DNA from: Malassezia japonica
Taxonomy: Eukaryota > Basidiomycota > Malasseziomycetes > Malasseziales > Malasseziaceae
Length of the DNA: 64,000 bases
Assembly: GCF_029542785.1 (NCBI RefSeq)
Contig: NC_083370.1
Span: 1,672,001 to 1,736,000, forward strand
Direction of reading: 5' to 3'
Positions 18,822-30,044 of the stretch are shown here, in pieces. A program made the translations under genes and the position numbers. The notes beneath the pieces are model-generated. The model saw only the letters and a program-made list of their open reading frames with translations, made no database searches and was not told the DNA's origin. Position 1 is the first letter of the stretch, and each line of letters begins with the position of its first letter.

Positions 18822-20816
18822 CTACTGGGTATCTCGCTTTGCTTCGAGGCCCGCACGCAGGTCGGTGGGCATCGTCGCGCGCAGCTTTTCGAGCTGCGTC
18901 TGGAGGCGTGCACGCTGCGCCTCGAGCGCACGCGGCGCGCCGTGGATCGGCGGCGCCTCATGCTCATTGACCGTGCGCCAGCGCTGGCCGGGGCCATTGA
19001 CGACCGGCCGCGCCAGCTGCTGGTCGATGGTGCGCAGCTCCTCGACGAGGCGCACGTAGAGGTCGACCGTCTCGATTTCGGGGCGTGTGCGCCCAAACGT
19101 CTCCACGTCGCCCGCGGCCAGCGCCGCAATGCGCCGCTGCCACTGCTCCTCTTCGGCGGCGGCGATGCGCGACTGGAGCCATAGAGAAAAATTAGGACAC
19201 TGCAAAAAGTCCGTGTAGAGCTCGTGCCGCAGCGTGCTTGCGGTCGAGAGCGAACGCTGGCGCATGCGCAGCGGCGTGCTGTGCGCCTTGAGCGACGCGA
19301 GGAACGCCGCACGGTTAAACGGACGCACGCGCGGCGCCTCGGCGGGCGACGACAGGTCAAAGTCGGCGGGGATGAGCGACGCCATGTAGCGGTTGAGCGG
19401 CGCGAGGAAGCGCTCGGTCATGTCGCTAAAGTAGCGCCGCAGCACGGCGCTCGCGCGGTCGTGCTCCGACGGCCGCTCGGCCATGGCGATCATCTCTTTG
19501 AGCAGCACGCGGTCCTTGCTCACATGACGCTTGCGCGTCGAGGTGAAGCCGACGGCCGGCAGCACGGCGTGCATGCGCTTTTCCTGGCCGGGCGGCACGG
19601 TGTCGCCCCGCGCCTCGCTGCCGAGCTGCAGCGTGTGCGGCCAGTGGTGGCAGGTCTGCAGGAAGAAGGGATTCGTCACGCCCAGCACTGTGCCTGCCTG
19701 CGGCTTGTTGCGCGACGCGAGCGCCTTGAAGTCGTAGTCGTGGATGTGAAAGTAGGGCCGAAAGTCACCCGCACACAGCACCGGGCGGATCAGGTCGACG
19801 AGGTGCCACACCGCCTCGCTTGTCGTGCGCGGGTCGCGGCCGACGACAAGGATCGGCTCAGCGAGCAGCATGCACTCCCACAGGAGCCACAGGCTGGGGA
19901 GCAGCGAGCGGAACACGACGAGCAGCGGCGTCTGCGGCACCGACGCGAGGATCGCGCGCGGCATGGTCGCCGTCTTGGCCCAGTCGCCGTTTTGTGCCTC
20001 GTTGCCGTGGGGCAAGAGGACCTGGAGCAGCTGTCCTAGGAGCGGCAGCGAGAGCATCGCGCCTGCGCTCGGACTCGGCCACGCAATTACGTCCTGTACA
20101 AATGACTCGAGTACCGGCAGGCCATGCTCGAAAAACATGGGGCCGAGGCGCGCGACGAGCTCGCCAAAGAGCGCGACGTAGGGAAGATGTGTGAGGATCA
20201 CGAGCGACTTTTGAAAGTAGCCGCGCCGTATCGCCGGGTCGCGCTTCTGACGGAAGAAGGTGTAGCCGTAGATGTAGCTCGTCGACCTGCTGCTTGCGTG
20301 ACTCTCGGGCGCCGCCGCCTCTTCGGGGCTCTTTTGGAGAAAGGTGCGCGCGGCGCGCCCCGCGGAGCGCAGCGAGCCGTGGCGCGCGAGGAGGTTGGAT
20401 GTGCGCCGCGAGCGCTGGCGCAAGGATGCGTGGCGCTCCGGCGCGGTCACGTCGCGGATCTGCGGGGGGGTGCACTGCGACTCGTCGAGCGGCACTTCGC
20501 GCACGCGCCACGAAAAGACGAGCGAGCCGTCGCCAAAGACGGCCGTGTCAGGAAACGAAGAGAATGCGATATTGTCCTTCTCTTCCTTGCTGATGCCCAG
20601 CGGGGGGTACATAAACTCGACGTCCGGCCCCATGTCCAGGTCAAAGTTGACCAGCGCCAGGGACAGCACCCACCGCTGCAGCGCCCCGCGCTGGTTCTCC
20701 GACACGGCGGCGATGGCCGCAGGGGCGCTGAGTGCCTCTCCGCTCTCGTCTCCCTGCGCAAGCGACAGGAGCGACAAATCGCCGTGCGACGGGCTCCGCG
20801 CCGCGCTCGCATCCAT
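18822..20816 (-). CDS. DENND6-like DENN-domain protein
   Basis: The single exon encodes 664 aa. The N-terminal block (VNFDLDMGPDVEFMYPP, then SSFPDT and LVFSWRVR) matches the u-DENN region of the DENND6/FAM116 family, which act as Rab GTP exchange factors in vesicle traffic. The later segment (RGYFQKSLVILTHLPYVALF, then EPILVVGRDP and FRPYFHIHDYDF) fits the DENN/d-DENN core. A charged C-terminal part is predicted helical. Identification rests on pattern memory; a related fungal DENN protein (Afi1-type) is the alternative. The target Rab cannot be told from sequence. Confidence 0.8.
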   Translation of the reverse strand: MDASAARSPSHGDLSLLSLAQGDESGEALSAPAAIAAVSENQRGALQRWVLSLALVNFDLDMGPDVEFMYPPLGISKEEKDNIAFSSFPDTAVFGDGSLVFSWRVREVPLDESQCTPPQIRDVTAPERHASLRQRSRRTSNLLARHGSLRSAGRAARTFLQKSPEEAAAPESHASSRSTSYIYGYTFFRQKRDPAIRRGYFQKSLVILTHLPYVALFGELVARLGPMFFEHGLPVLESFVQDVIAWPSPSAGAMLSLPLLGQLLQVLLPHGNEAQNGDWAKTATMPRAILASVPQTPLLVVFRSLLPSLWLLWECMLLAEPILVVGRDPRTTSEAVWHLVDLIRPVLCAGDFRPYFHIHDYDFKALASRNKPQAGTVLGVTNPFFLQTCHHWPHTLQLGSEARGDTVPPGQEKRMHAVLPAVGFTSTRKRHVSKDRVLLKEMIAMAERPSEHDRASAVLRRYFSDMTERFLAPLNRYMASLIPADFDLSSPAEAPRVRPFNRAAFLASLKAHSTPLRMRQRSLSTASTLRHELYTDFLQCPNFSLWLQSRIAAAEEEQWQRRIAALAAGDVETFGRTRPEIETVDLYVRLVEELRTIDQQLARPVVNGPGQRWRTVNEHEAPPIHGAPRALEAQRARLQTQLEKLRATMPTDLRAGLEAKRDTQ

Positions 20817-20861
20817 ACCGTCGAGGTCGGGGAGGGGGCGCGACTTATCTAATCCTGCATG

Positions 20862-22377
20862 CTACGCGCTCGCCTTCAAAGCGTCCTTGATGGTGGCCTC
20901 CATGGCTTCCACGTCGTCCGTCTGCACAGGGACGACCTTGCAGTGCAGGGCCTGCTCGATCGCCTCCATCTCGCGCTTGGACTTGGCGTCGTGGACAAAG
21001 TTAATCGACACGCCCTTGCGGCCGAAGCGGCCCGTGCGACCAATGCGATGCAGATAGGTCTCCGAGTCCGGCTGGCCGGTCTGCGTGAGCGGCATGTCGT
21101 AGTTGATCACCAGCGTGACCTGCTGGATGTCGATACCACGCGCAATGACGTTCGTAGCAATCAGCACCTTGCTGCGGCCGGAGCGGAAGTTGTCGATCGT
21201 CGTGTCGCGCGCGGCATTGTCGAGCTTGCCATGCAGCGAGTCGACGCGGTGCCCTTCGGCGGTCATGCGCTTCGCTATCCGGTCGGCCGTCTCGCGCTTG
21301 GCGCAGAAGATGATGCTCTGGCCGATGGTCAGGAGGTTGTACAGCTCGACCAGCACCTCGTACTTGTGCTCCTCGGTATGGCAGTCCATGTAGAACTGCT
21401 TGATGCTCTCCACACTCAGCTCCTCCTGCTTCAGGCGGATCTCGTTCGCGCTCGGCGCAAACTTGACCGCAAAGTTGTGCACGTTTTCGGGGAACGTCGC
21501 GGAAAAGAGCACCAGCTGGCAGGTCTTGGGCATGGTGTTCTTGACGCGGATGCTCTGCTCGCCCAGTCCCTGCTGGTCGAGCATGTTGTCGGCCTCGTCC
21601 AGGACAAACACCTTGACAGCCGACGGGTCGAGCGCGCGCGTCTTGATCAGGTCAAACGTCTTGCCGGGCGTGCCGACAATCAGGTGCGCGGCCACTTTTT
21701 CGCCGCGCTTGATCGCGTCAGGGATCGCGTAGGCGGTCTTGACGGGGGTAAACTTGCCCATGGCCTGTACCACGTCCATAATCTGGCGCGCAAGCTCGCG
21801 CGAGGGCGCAAGCGCAATCGCCTGCGGCTTCTCCACCGAGTAGTCGATGCGGGAGAGCATGGTCAGCACAAACGCCGCCGTCTTGCCGGTGCCGGACTGC
21901 GACTGGCCGATCATGTTGCGGGGGGGGTTCTGCAGAAGAAGGGGGAGCGCACGCTCCTGGATCTTGGACGGCTTGGTAAACTTCATCGAGTAGATGCCTT
22001 TGAGCAGGTCGGCATGCAGGCCGAGATCGTCAAAGGACTTGACCGAGTACAGCGGCGAGTTGGGGTCCGCCTGCTGGTCGGCGAGCGTCACCTGCACATC
22101 GTACTGCGACTCGGTGAGCGCAGAGGTGCTCGGCTCGCTTTTCGGCGCCTCCTGCGGCTCGGCCTTGGGCGGCTCGGCCTTGGGCGGCTCGTCTTGGGGG
22201 GCGTCTTTCGGCGCCTCTTTTCCGTCCGTCTTCTTCATGGGGACGGGGCCGCCGGGGAGCTCGTCCTCGTCCTCGTCCTCGTTAAATGCATCGGCAAGGA
22301 TGCCACCCAGCCGCGACGAAAGCGACTCAACCGCTGCGTCAGCCATCGCACCTACTCTTCGCATCGGCGCCGCTCAT
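20862..22377 (-). CDS. DBP5: DEAD-box RNA helicase Dbp5
   Basis: This mRNA-export helicase works at the cytoplasmic face of the nuclear pore. Exon 1 (22377-22356) is 22 bases and encodes MSGADAK plus one base. A 22-nt intron (22355-22334, GTAGGT...CTGACGCAG) follows, then exon 2 (22333-20862); the protein is 497 aa. This start is preferred over in-frame ATGs at 22364 and 22346 because those lie next to and inside a perfect copy of the local intron signal. Motifs: SGTGKT 154-159, DEAD 253-256, SAT shortly after, and HRIGRTGR near the end. The acidic, Lys-Ala-Glu-Pro-rich N-terminal extension has repeated PPKAEP units. Confidence 0.95.
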
Positions 22378-22424
22378 GATGGATGGGAAAAAGCGCGCTT
22401 ACTTCCCCGACAGACGCGTCCACC

Positions 22425-23266
22425 ATGAACGACCCCGACGCGTTCCTCGTCGCGCGTGTGCTGCACGACAAGCAGGCGGTAGGTAGAGAGGCTGACGCAG
22501 GTGACGTACCGCCTCCTGAGCCGCACGCTGGGGATAGACGTGGACGTGGCCAAGGCGTACGTAGCATGACTGACGCAGCGCAATGCAGGCGTGGTACAAG
22601 GCGAACGACGCGTCGTGCGCCGCGACGTACGTCGTACACGGCGTGCGCAAGGCGGACGACCTGGAGACGATTGCGCTCGTGAGCGCAGATGGGCTGCAGG
22701 CGGAGCTGCAGGCGTACACGTCGAGCACGCACCAGATCTACGCAGTCCAGGCACACAAGACCTACGATGCGCCGCTCCTTGCAGCCGTCAACCGCGAGAT
22801 GGCGCACGACGCGGCGCTCGTCGAGCGCTATGCGAATGGCGCGTCGGAGCTCGGCGCGATCGGAAACTCGCACACGAAGCGCGACGGCGCGACGCCGCTC
22901 GCCGCCCCACGACCCCGCGCCGCGCCGAGCGCCGCGCCAAGTGCCGCGCCGAGCGCGGCCCCGAGCAAGGAGCAAGATACCAAGCCGGCGCCGTCGGGCG
23001 AGACGCGCCGCGTACGCAAGAAGCGCAAGGTCATGCGCAAGGTCAAGACCAAGAACGAAAAGGGGTACACCATCACCCAGGACGTCGAAGAGTACGAATC
23101 CTATTCGGAGGACGAGCCGGTGGACGCGCCCAAGGCCGAGGCCAAGCCCGAAGCCAAGCCCGAGGTCAAGCCCGAGACCAAGCCCAAGGCACCGCCCAAG
23201 CGGCCGGCGCCAAAGGGCAAGCAGCAGCCGTCGCTCACGTCGTTCTTTACAAAGCAGGCTCGGTAG
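22425..23266 (+). CDS. POL32: DNA polymerase delta subunit Pol32/Cdc27
   Basis: This is the non-catalytic subunit of replicative polymerase delta. Exons are 22425-22478, 22501-22556 and 22579-23266 (265 aa), with two 22-nt introns. The N-terminal Cdc27-type domain (YVVHGVRKADDLETIALV, QIYAVQAHKT) is followed by an acidic/basic linker with repeated PKAEAKPE units. The C-terminus ends with a PCNA-interacting box: Q253, L256, F259, F260 in QPSLTSFF. The ATG lies 5 bases after an ACGCGT box. Its TAG abuts the TOF1 stop with no base between, so two replisome genes form a convergent pair. Confidence 0.92.
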
Positions 23267-26200
23267 CTATTCATTGTCAGAGTCGAACAAAAAGAGGGGG
23301 TCGCGGTGCGCCGGCGTGTGCGCCTTGACCGGCGACGCAAGGCCGGCACGCCGCGCATTGAGCGATGCGAGTGCTGCGCGTTTCGCGCTTGGCGACGCGC
23401 TCGGCGACGCGCGTGCGCGCTTCGGCGTCGAAGGGCTCGTGTGCGGCGAGCGCTCGACGCGGTCGGGTGTTTGCTCGTCGCTAAAGACGCGGTGCGGCGA
23501 CGAGCTGCGCGAGCTCGTGCGCGGCACATCGGCCATCGCAAATGCGAGCTCCTCGTCGCTGTCTTCGATAAACTCGTTCTCGAGCCACTTGGGCACGCGC
23601 GGCGCACGCTGGCGCTTTTCCTTGGTCTCCTGCCGCTTCTTTTTCGGGGAAGTGTCGCCCTGGCCTTCGGCGCGCGGGCGCGGCGCGCGCAGGCGCTGCA
23701 CCTGCTCGCTGAGCTCGCCCTCGATCAGCAGGGGCTGCGCGAGGTACTGGTCGATGATGCGCGCGTCGCGGTCGAGCGCGGCAGGCGTCACGGTGCGCGG
23801 CACGCTCCATTCGAGGTGGTCGCCGACGACTTCCGCCTCGAGGCCGACCAGGCGCAGGAGCAGCTTGACGACCGGGTGGCGCGTCGCGTCCGCCTGCATT
23901 TCGTCTGCGTCGGTCGTGAGGGCTGGGTGAGTAGCGGGACGTACTATGCGTAGCAAACTGGTCGAGCACCTCGGCGCTCGGCGCGGCGGGGTCCGCATCG
24001 GGATCGCTCGCCATGAGCGCCTTGCGCGCGGCGCTCGCCATCTCCAGGTGGAACTTGACCCAGGTCACCGCCGCGAGCTTGTGCTGCTCGCCCAGGAGGC
24101 CGACCGCCACGCCGATCTCTTCGGCGTGCACCAGGCCCGGCTTGACCATGATATCCGCCGGCGCCTTGTCCGCTTTTGGCTCTCGAGCCGGGCGCTTGTC
24201 CGCGTCGAACGCTTCCTGCGCCGACGTGTCGAGCTTGGCAAACTTGCGCTTCAGGTAGGTCGCGAGCTGCACGAGCGACGTGTGCGCCTTGGCATCCACG
24301 GCCGCCATCTCGCTCTCGGGATCGCGCAAGAGACGCACCCAGACCGCGCGGGCCTTGGCGCTAAAGAAGAGGTCCGGGCGCGTCGCCTTGACCGCGATGC
24401 GGTGCGCGACGCTCGCAAGGCGTGTGAGCATCGTCGCCGGCTGCGCCGAGTCGCGCCAGCGGCCGAGGTACTGCGTGCAGACGTGCGCGAGGCGCGTCGT
24501 GGCCATCGCGCGCTGAAAGGTCTGGAAGCGAAAGAGGCGCTCGCTCTGCTGCGTGCTCTCTTCCTCCTTGCTGCGCCGCTGCTTGACAAACATGTACTCG
24601 CGCTGCGACGCGTGCTTCTCGAGGAGGCGCGGCATGGTATAGGCAAAGTCGAGCACCGTCTCTAGGCACGCAAAACTCTGGGCGCTGTACGCGTGCATCA
24701 CCTGCAGGCTCGTGTCGAGCAGGTCGCCGTCGTAGTACAGCGTATTTTGGAGCTCATCGGCGACCTGGCGTTGGTCCTCGTCGCCGTGCGCCAGCGCGTC
24801 GAGCAGGCGGAGGAGCGCGGTCCAGAGGCGCACACCCGCGCCAAACTCGAGCCACTCTTTGGCCTCGAGCGAGATGGCGGTGCGCGCGCGCGCCAGGCGA
24901 AAGGCCCACGGCTCGAGCCACTCGGCGACCATCGAAAAGTCCCACGCACTTGCGTCGTCCGCGCGCCGTGCGAGAAAGTACTCCAGGAAAAAGGTCGCGA
25001 GCTGCAGCGCTTTGCACCGCGCCGCGTCCAGGTCGCCGATACGCTCGCGCTCCGCGTGAATGTCGCGCAAGTACTGCTTCTCGAGCACGGCAAACGCGCC
25101 GTCCTGCAAAAAGCGGTCCGCCCAGCGCCGCAGCACCGCGCGCCCGGCCGGCGTCCAGGCGGTATAGCGCCGCACGCCGCCGCGCTCGGTCGCGGGGCGC
25201 TTGCGCGACACGCGCCGTTTGCTGCGGTCCGCAATCGACTGCTCCAGCTCGCTGATCGACTCGACGAGCGCCGGCTGCTGCCGTGCGACACGCACCGAGC
25301 CGTCGTGGGCGGTGAACTGGATCGTCGTGCCGAAGCGCGAGTGGCGCGCGTTGTTGATCGTGTGCCGCTTGCGCCGCGCTTCCGAGTCGAGCGACGCGGC
25401 GAGCGCCGACGACTGTGCGCCGACGCTAGCGTGTTCCACGCGGGCAATCTCTTTCACGTCCGAGCCGAGGTACAGCTGGTAGATGCAGTCGGCGGCGACA
25501 GGCGCCCACGCCTCGTACTCCTTCGCGTCTGCATTGCTCGCGAGCATCAAGAGCGTGTCCATGACATGGCTCGCGTCTAACTGCTCGACCAGCATGCTCT
25601 GCAGGGTCGCGTTGGCGACCAGCGCCGTGCTGCTCAGTGTGTGCGCGACTGGGTCGCGGATCGCAAGCAGGTTGCGGAAAAAGTGCAGGCACATGCCGAT
25701 CACGCCTACCTCGCGTTCGCTGCGCTCGCTGCGCGGCTTGGCAAGGGCGGGGAGCAGCAGCGACTTCATGACGCACGACACGACCGTGCGGTTCACCAGG
25801 CGGTGCTCCTTCGCACGCACGCGCAGCACCGACGCCTTATACTGGACTTGCGCGCTCTGCAGCTCGACAAGCTTTGAGAGGACCTGGTCGTCCTCTTCGC
25901 GCGTCACGATATCCTTGACTTCGGCGTGCCAGTCGATGGGCCACGTCAGGGCGGTCATCAAGTCGGCTGGGTGAGCAAATTTACGTACTGCACGCAAGCG
26001 CAATCTTGTCGGCCTTTTCACCTTCGCCTGCCGCATGCAGCAGGATGGGAATGAGGTCGTTGTGCATTGTGCCGAGCTCGGCAAAGACGCGCGCAATCGC
26101 GCGGCTGCTGTCCGTGTCGTCCTGGCGCCAGAGGCGGCGCAGGTCACGAAGACACTCGAGACAGTCATCGCCGAGGCGGTAGACCAGCTCCAGCCGCCCG

Positions 26201-26412
26201 TCTACTTCGACGTGCTCGTAGCCGCCGAGCGCGGAGCAGATGGAGAGCACCGGCGCCCGCAGCAGGCTGGCGCGCTCGTCGTGATCGACTTCCTCGGCGC
26301 CCTGCTCGGACCCAGCTGCCTCACTCTCCGCATCTATACTCTCATTATCCGACGAGGCCACGTCCGAGGCATACCAGTTCTCGATCGCTTCGCCTTCCCA
26401 CGCGTCAGCCAT
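23267..26412 (-). CDS. TOF1: Replication fork protection factor Tof1/Swi1 (Timeless family)
   Basis: This fork-pausing and checkpoint mediator works with Csm3 and Mrc1. Exons are 26412-25989, 25966-23945 and 23922-23267 (1033 aa), with two 22-nt introns. The N-terminal Timeless domain starts near residue 45 (ASLLRAPVLSICSALGGYE) and continues after the first junction (LTWPIDWHAEVKDIVTREED). The fork-domain helical repeats extend to about residue 800. After the second junction comes PVVKLLLRLVGLEAEVVGD, then a basic, Ser/Pro-rich tail with acidic patches (FIEDSDEELAFAMAD). Splicing restores both conserved blocks; retention would truncate. Confidence 0.92.
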
Positions 26413-26470
26413 GGCGGAACGCGGCGCGTCGCGTAATGTAATGTAGGTGTGTACTTTGTGGAGCTATGCA

Positions 26471-28230
26471 CTAGTTGGTCGGAACCGGCGCGTAGTACTC
26501 CTGCTCGAGCTTGATCACGCTGGGGTCGTCCGAAAATGTGTGTGGGGCGTGTGTTATACCTCCTGGGAGACCGTTGAAGACTTGGTGAGGAGCAGGAGCT
26601 TTTTGGTTCATATTCCATGCGGCCACCGTCGGTGGCGTCTCGCGGTGCTGCGACGGATCGGGGCGCTCGTGGCTCTCGATCGACGACGGCGAGCCCTGGT
26701 CGGCCACGAGCGGCGAAACAGTATCAGAAGGTCGCCGTTGCATGGTGTATCGCTGCCGCAGCTCCCATTCCAGCATGCTGTTCCGGTTCATCTGCATGTC
26801 CAAAAATTGCTGCAGCTGCCGAATGTATTCGACACTCTTGCGGAGAATAATGCCTTTGTTGGGCTTGGCCTGCGCAGCGGCCAGCGCAGGGTTGTCTGCG
26901 TTCACAGGCGCAAGCTCCGCCGCAAAGCTGGCAAACGACGACATGTTCAGGCATGAATCCTTCGGGATGCCATTGTCGTCCTCGCCGCCCAAGCTGGGCG
27001 GCGCAGGCTCGGGCTCCTTGCCGGGGACCGAGCGCCAGGTGCCAAAGCACGAGCGGTTCTGCGCCACCTTGACAGCCGTGTCGGGGCCAAAAGTCCACGA
27101 GCCACTGTTCCCGCCTTGCGTCGAGGTTCTGCGTAAGTGAGGGGCACGTACGTGATGGCATCCAGCAGCATGTTCTCGGGGAGGAGCGTCGCGAGCTCCG
27201 TGATCTGGCTGTTGATGTTGTCGCGCCGGCGACGTTCCACCGCATTGTGGGACTCGCGGCGCTTGCGGCGCTTGTCGGAGAGTTTTCGCGCTTCCATCTC
27301 GTTGATCGACATGAGCGACATGCGCACCGACTCGACATCGTCGCCATTATCACCGTCCGAATGCGTCGTGTCGCCTGCGTCGACCGTCAGGTCAGAGCAC
27401 TCGGTCAGCTCCGAGTTGGACCGGCCGGGGCGCATCCGCGACGTTTGTGAGCGGCCCTGCGATCGGGACATGGAGCCGGGCCAATCGCCACGGCGGCCTT
27501 GGGCGTAAGGGTGCGCACCTCCCGCGTAGCGCGGGGCTCCGAGGCTGCTTTGCGTCTGCGTGAGCGGAGCACCCCACTGCTGTGGAAGCGTGTTCATCAT
27601 ATGAGACATGGCCGGCGCAGACTCGGATGCCACCATCGCCGGCCCGTGCCCGGTTGCGCCGGACTCGCTCGCAACCCGCTGCCGGCCTGGGCGGTGGGGC
27701 ATTCCGCTGGACGCACTGTACTGCTCCATCCCGGGCATATTCTGGTGCATGCCGTTGGAGACCATGTCTCCGTGGCTATTCTGGCGGGCATGTCCTTTGG
27801 GGTGGTTGAGAGAGTAGGCCGTACCCTGTTCGAGGCAAGGCCAGGCCTCCTTCTCATATACATAGGGCTGTTGTGTCGCTGGCGCAGACATTCCCATCGG
27901 CGTAATCCGAGTGGCGTCAGAGACCTGGTCACGGGGCGCCTTCCATCCAGGGTTCACCTCGGGCATTTCTCGCGAAACAGGAATGGGATGTGGCACCGGG
28001 TGCTCGCTCGGGTGCATCGCGGGTGTCTGGTGAAACTGACCCCAGAGATCGTCATTCAGTAGTAGATCCATGTCGATGTAGCTACTAGAGGCCATCGGCG
28101 TTATATCAGTCGGTCCTTGCGTGGCAGAGTGGCTGCGGCTCGTCATCGCACCAGCAGTTCCATGCGCGTTGAAACCGTGCGATTTGCGCTTAGGCGAATA
28201 GCTGTTCATAGCCATCGATGACTGGTACAT
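26471..28230 (-). CDS. bHLH transcription factor with an unusually long loop
   Basis: Exons are 28230-27152 and 27128-26471 (578 aa), joined by a 23-nt intron. The basic region (KRRESHNAVERRRRDNIN) has the H-E-R pattern expected for CACGTG binding. Helix 1 is ITELATLLPE, ending about residue 352. Helix 2 (KPNKGIILRKSVEYIRQLQQF) begins only after a loop of about 97 residues; the intron lies at the start of that loop. A helix 2 extension with leucine-like spacing follows. The N-terminal 300 residues are Met/Gln/Ser/Pro-rich, typical of an activation region. It is of the MiT/USF/Rtg3 kind; I cannot assign a specific orthologue. An 8-bp inverted repeat lies about 70-105 bases upstream. Confidence 0.88.
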
Positions 28231-28648
28231 CGCCGCAGATCAGCGCTCCGTCGTATTCAAGGCCAACAAGACTATTTTTCTACGTGGGATACGTCACCCT
28301 TTGTGGGGCTTGGGCTGAAAAAGCTTACCCCACAAGAACCAAGTAGAAGCGCTTGGACCGCTTCCCCGCCCATGGCCGATTAATTCTCCGCAAAATTTAG
28401 GTAGGGATTCCGGCGTCATGATTGGGGCAGAAGGCATTACGAGCGCACGCTGACATAGCTTATGTTCTCTTCGGCGTTTAAATGGGGCCAATGGCTATTT
28501 CACGTACGCTGCGCAACTGGCAACCTCTTTCCATAAAAGGCCAGCGCATATATCCCATGTCTTGGCGCGCGGTGTTACCGGGGGGGCCTCGTAGGCCTTC
28601 CTGTGGAAACATCGTCGCTTCGCGCTTTGCGGTCACGGACCAGTCGCC
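28231..28648. promoter_or_regulatory. Divergent promoter of the bHLH gene and DCP1
   Basis: This 418-base interval has no gene. TTGTGGGG (28301-28308) and CCCCACAA (28328-28335) form an 8-bp inverted repeat with a 19-base spacer, nearer the bHLH start. TATA-like CATATATCC is at about 28548, on the DCP1 side. A G7 run is at about 28580. Confidence 0.45.
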
Positions 28649-30042
28649 ATGGATCTCAACGCGCGGCTCGAGCTGAATACGCGCGTGCTGCGGCGCTTTG
28701 ATCCGCACTTTGCGCAGATCATTGGCATTGCATCCTTTGCCGTATTGTATAGTTATGACAAGGAATGGGTACGTCGCTTTCCTAACGCAGACGAAAACGG
28801 GCACCGAAGGTCCACTCTTCCTCTACCAGCGGTAGGCAGCGCGTCGCAACTTACCTGCAGCACGGAAGCGCCGTACTACTCCCTCCAGATTCTGAACCGT
28901 AATGACCCGGAAAATTTCTCGGTGGGCGTGACGCCCGACGATGACATTGAACTCAGCAATGAATTCATCATTTACCGGCCGCGGCACTCGGACCAGGAAG
29001 GTGCCGAGGTTGACGAGGAGGATATCTACGGCATCTGGATCTTTGAGCCATCGCAGCTGTCGCAGCTCGGTGAGATGATCCAAAAGCTCCAGCAGTCGCC
29101 GTATCCGCCGCCGCCGGCCGTACAGGAGGTCAAGACAGAGGCCAAGTCAATCGATATGGACGCGCTCTTTGGCGCGAGCGCCAAGGACGCAGCACCTGCA
29201 GATGGCGCCGCGACGGAGCATGTGCACTCCGAATCCGACCGGAACGGCGCATCGATCCTCAATGCACTCTTCCACGACGCGGCTCCTGCCGAGGGATGGA
29301 GCGAGCTCCAAAAAGACGATGCACACGTGCCGAGTAACGCGACGTACGAGAGCGACGAAAATGCATACAATACGCCTGCCGAGTCGCCGCATGTGGTGGC
29401 GAACGCTGCGACCGACGACGTCGAAGCGCTGGACAAACAGGACGACGTGCAGGACACAGAGGTCGGCAAGAAGGCCGAGGCACAAGAAAAAGGCGAGCCG
29501 GCTCCAGGGCCGGAGCAGGCACCAGCGCCAGGCGCAAAGTCGATTAGTCTCGACGCGCTTTTCGCTGGCGCCAGCCTTGGAGGAGCCAGTGAGGCTCCGA
29601 AGCCCACGGAGCCTGAAAAGGAGGCGGCGGGAGCGCCTGTCGAGCGCGCCGAGCCCGATCCTGTTGCTACTGTTGAGCCCGAGGCGGAGCCTGCTGCGGA
29701 GGCTGAGCCGGAGGCCGAGACTGCGCCAGAGCCGACAGAGCCCGAGCCCAAGGCTGCCGAGCCTGTGCAGCCCGCCGAGCCTGTGCAGCCGAAAGCGCCT
29801 CTCGAAGCGGCGCAGCCGACGTCGAAAGAGCACACGACCAATCTCCTTTCGTTCCTCTCCTCAGGCAAGGCGCCGGAGCGGGTCGCGGCACAGACCAAGC
29901 ACTTGTCGCGTATGGAGTTTGTGCAAACGATGGTGACGCTTCTTTACGTACGTATACATGCCTGTGTGGGTGCTAACTGGTATAACAGACTGATACGGAA
30001 TACGTCGACCAGCTGTATGCGAAATACGTGGCGGAGCAATAG
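28649..30042 (+). CDS. DCP1: mRNA-decapping enzyme subunit Dcp1
   Basis: This EVH1-fold activator of the Dcp2 decapping enzyme acts in cytoplasmic P-bodies. Four exons: 28649-28768, 28791-28831, 28861-29947, 29989-30042 (433 aa). Introns are 22, 29 and 41 nt. Splicing yields YSYDKEW then TKTGTEGPLFLYQ and RTEAPYYSLQILNRNDPENF, which is the Dcp1 EVH1 pattern. IYGIWIFE at about residue 130 completes the fold. The middle (about 155-400) is an acidic, Glu/Pro/Ala-rich expansion with short linear repeats around SIxxDALFxGAS. The last exon encodes a short helix (DTEYVDQLYAKYVAEQ) like the trimerisation helix of other Dcp1 proteins. Confidence 0.93.
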
Positions 30043-30044
30043 TA

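Noticed and set aside
20859..22379. Long open frames opposite real genes, for example over DBP5, RTT107 (55054-57591), MGM1 (1548-3410) and RPS3 (4812-5666)
   Set aside because: They mirror the sense gene and arise from C/G-ending codon bias, which removes stops on the complement. They show no motifs and are Arg/His/Leu-rich.
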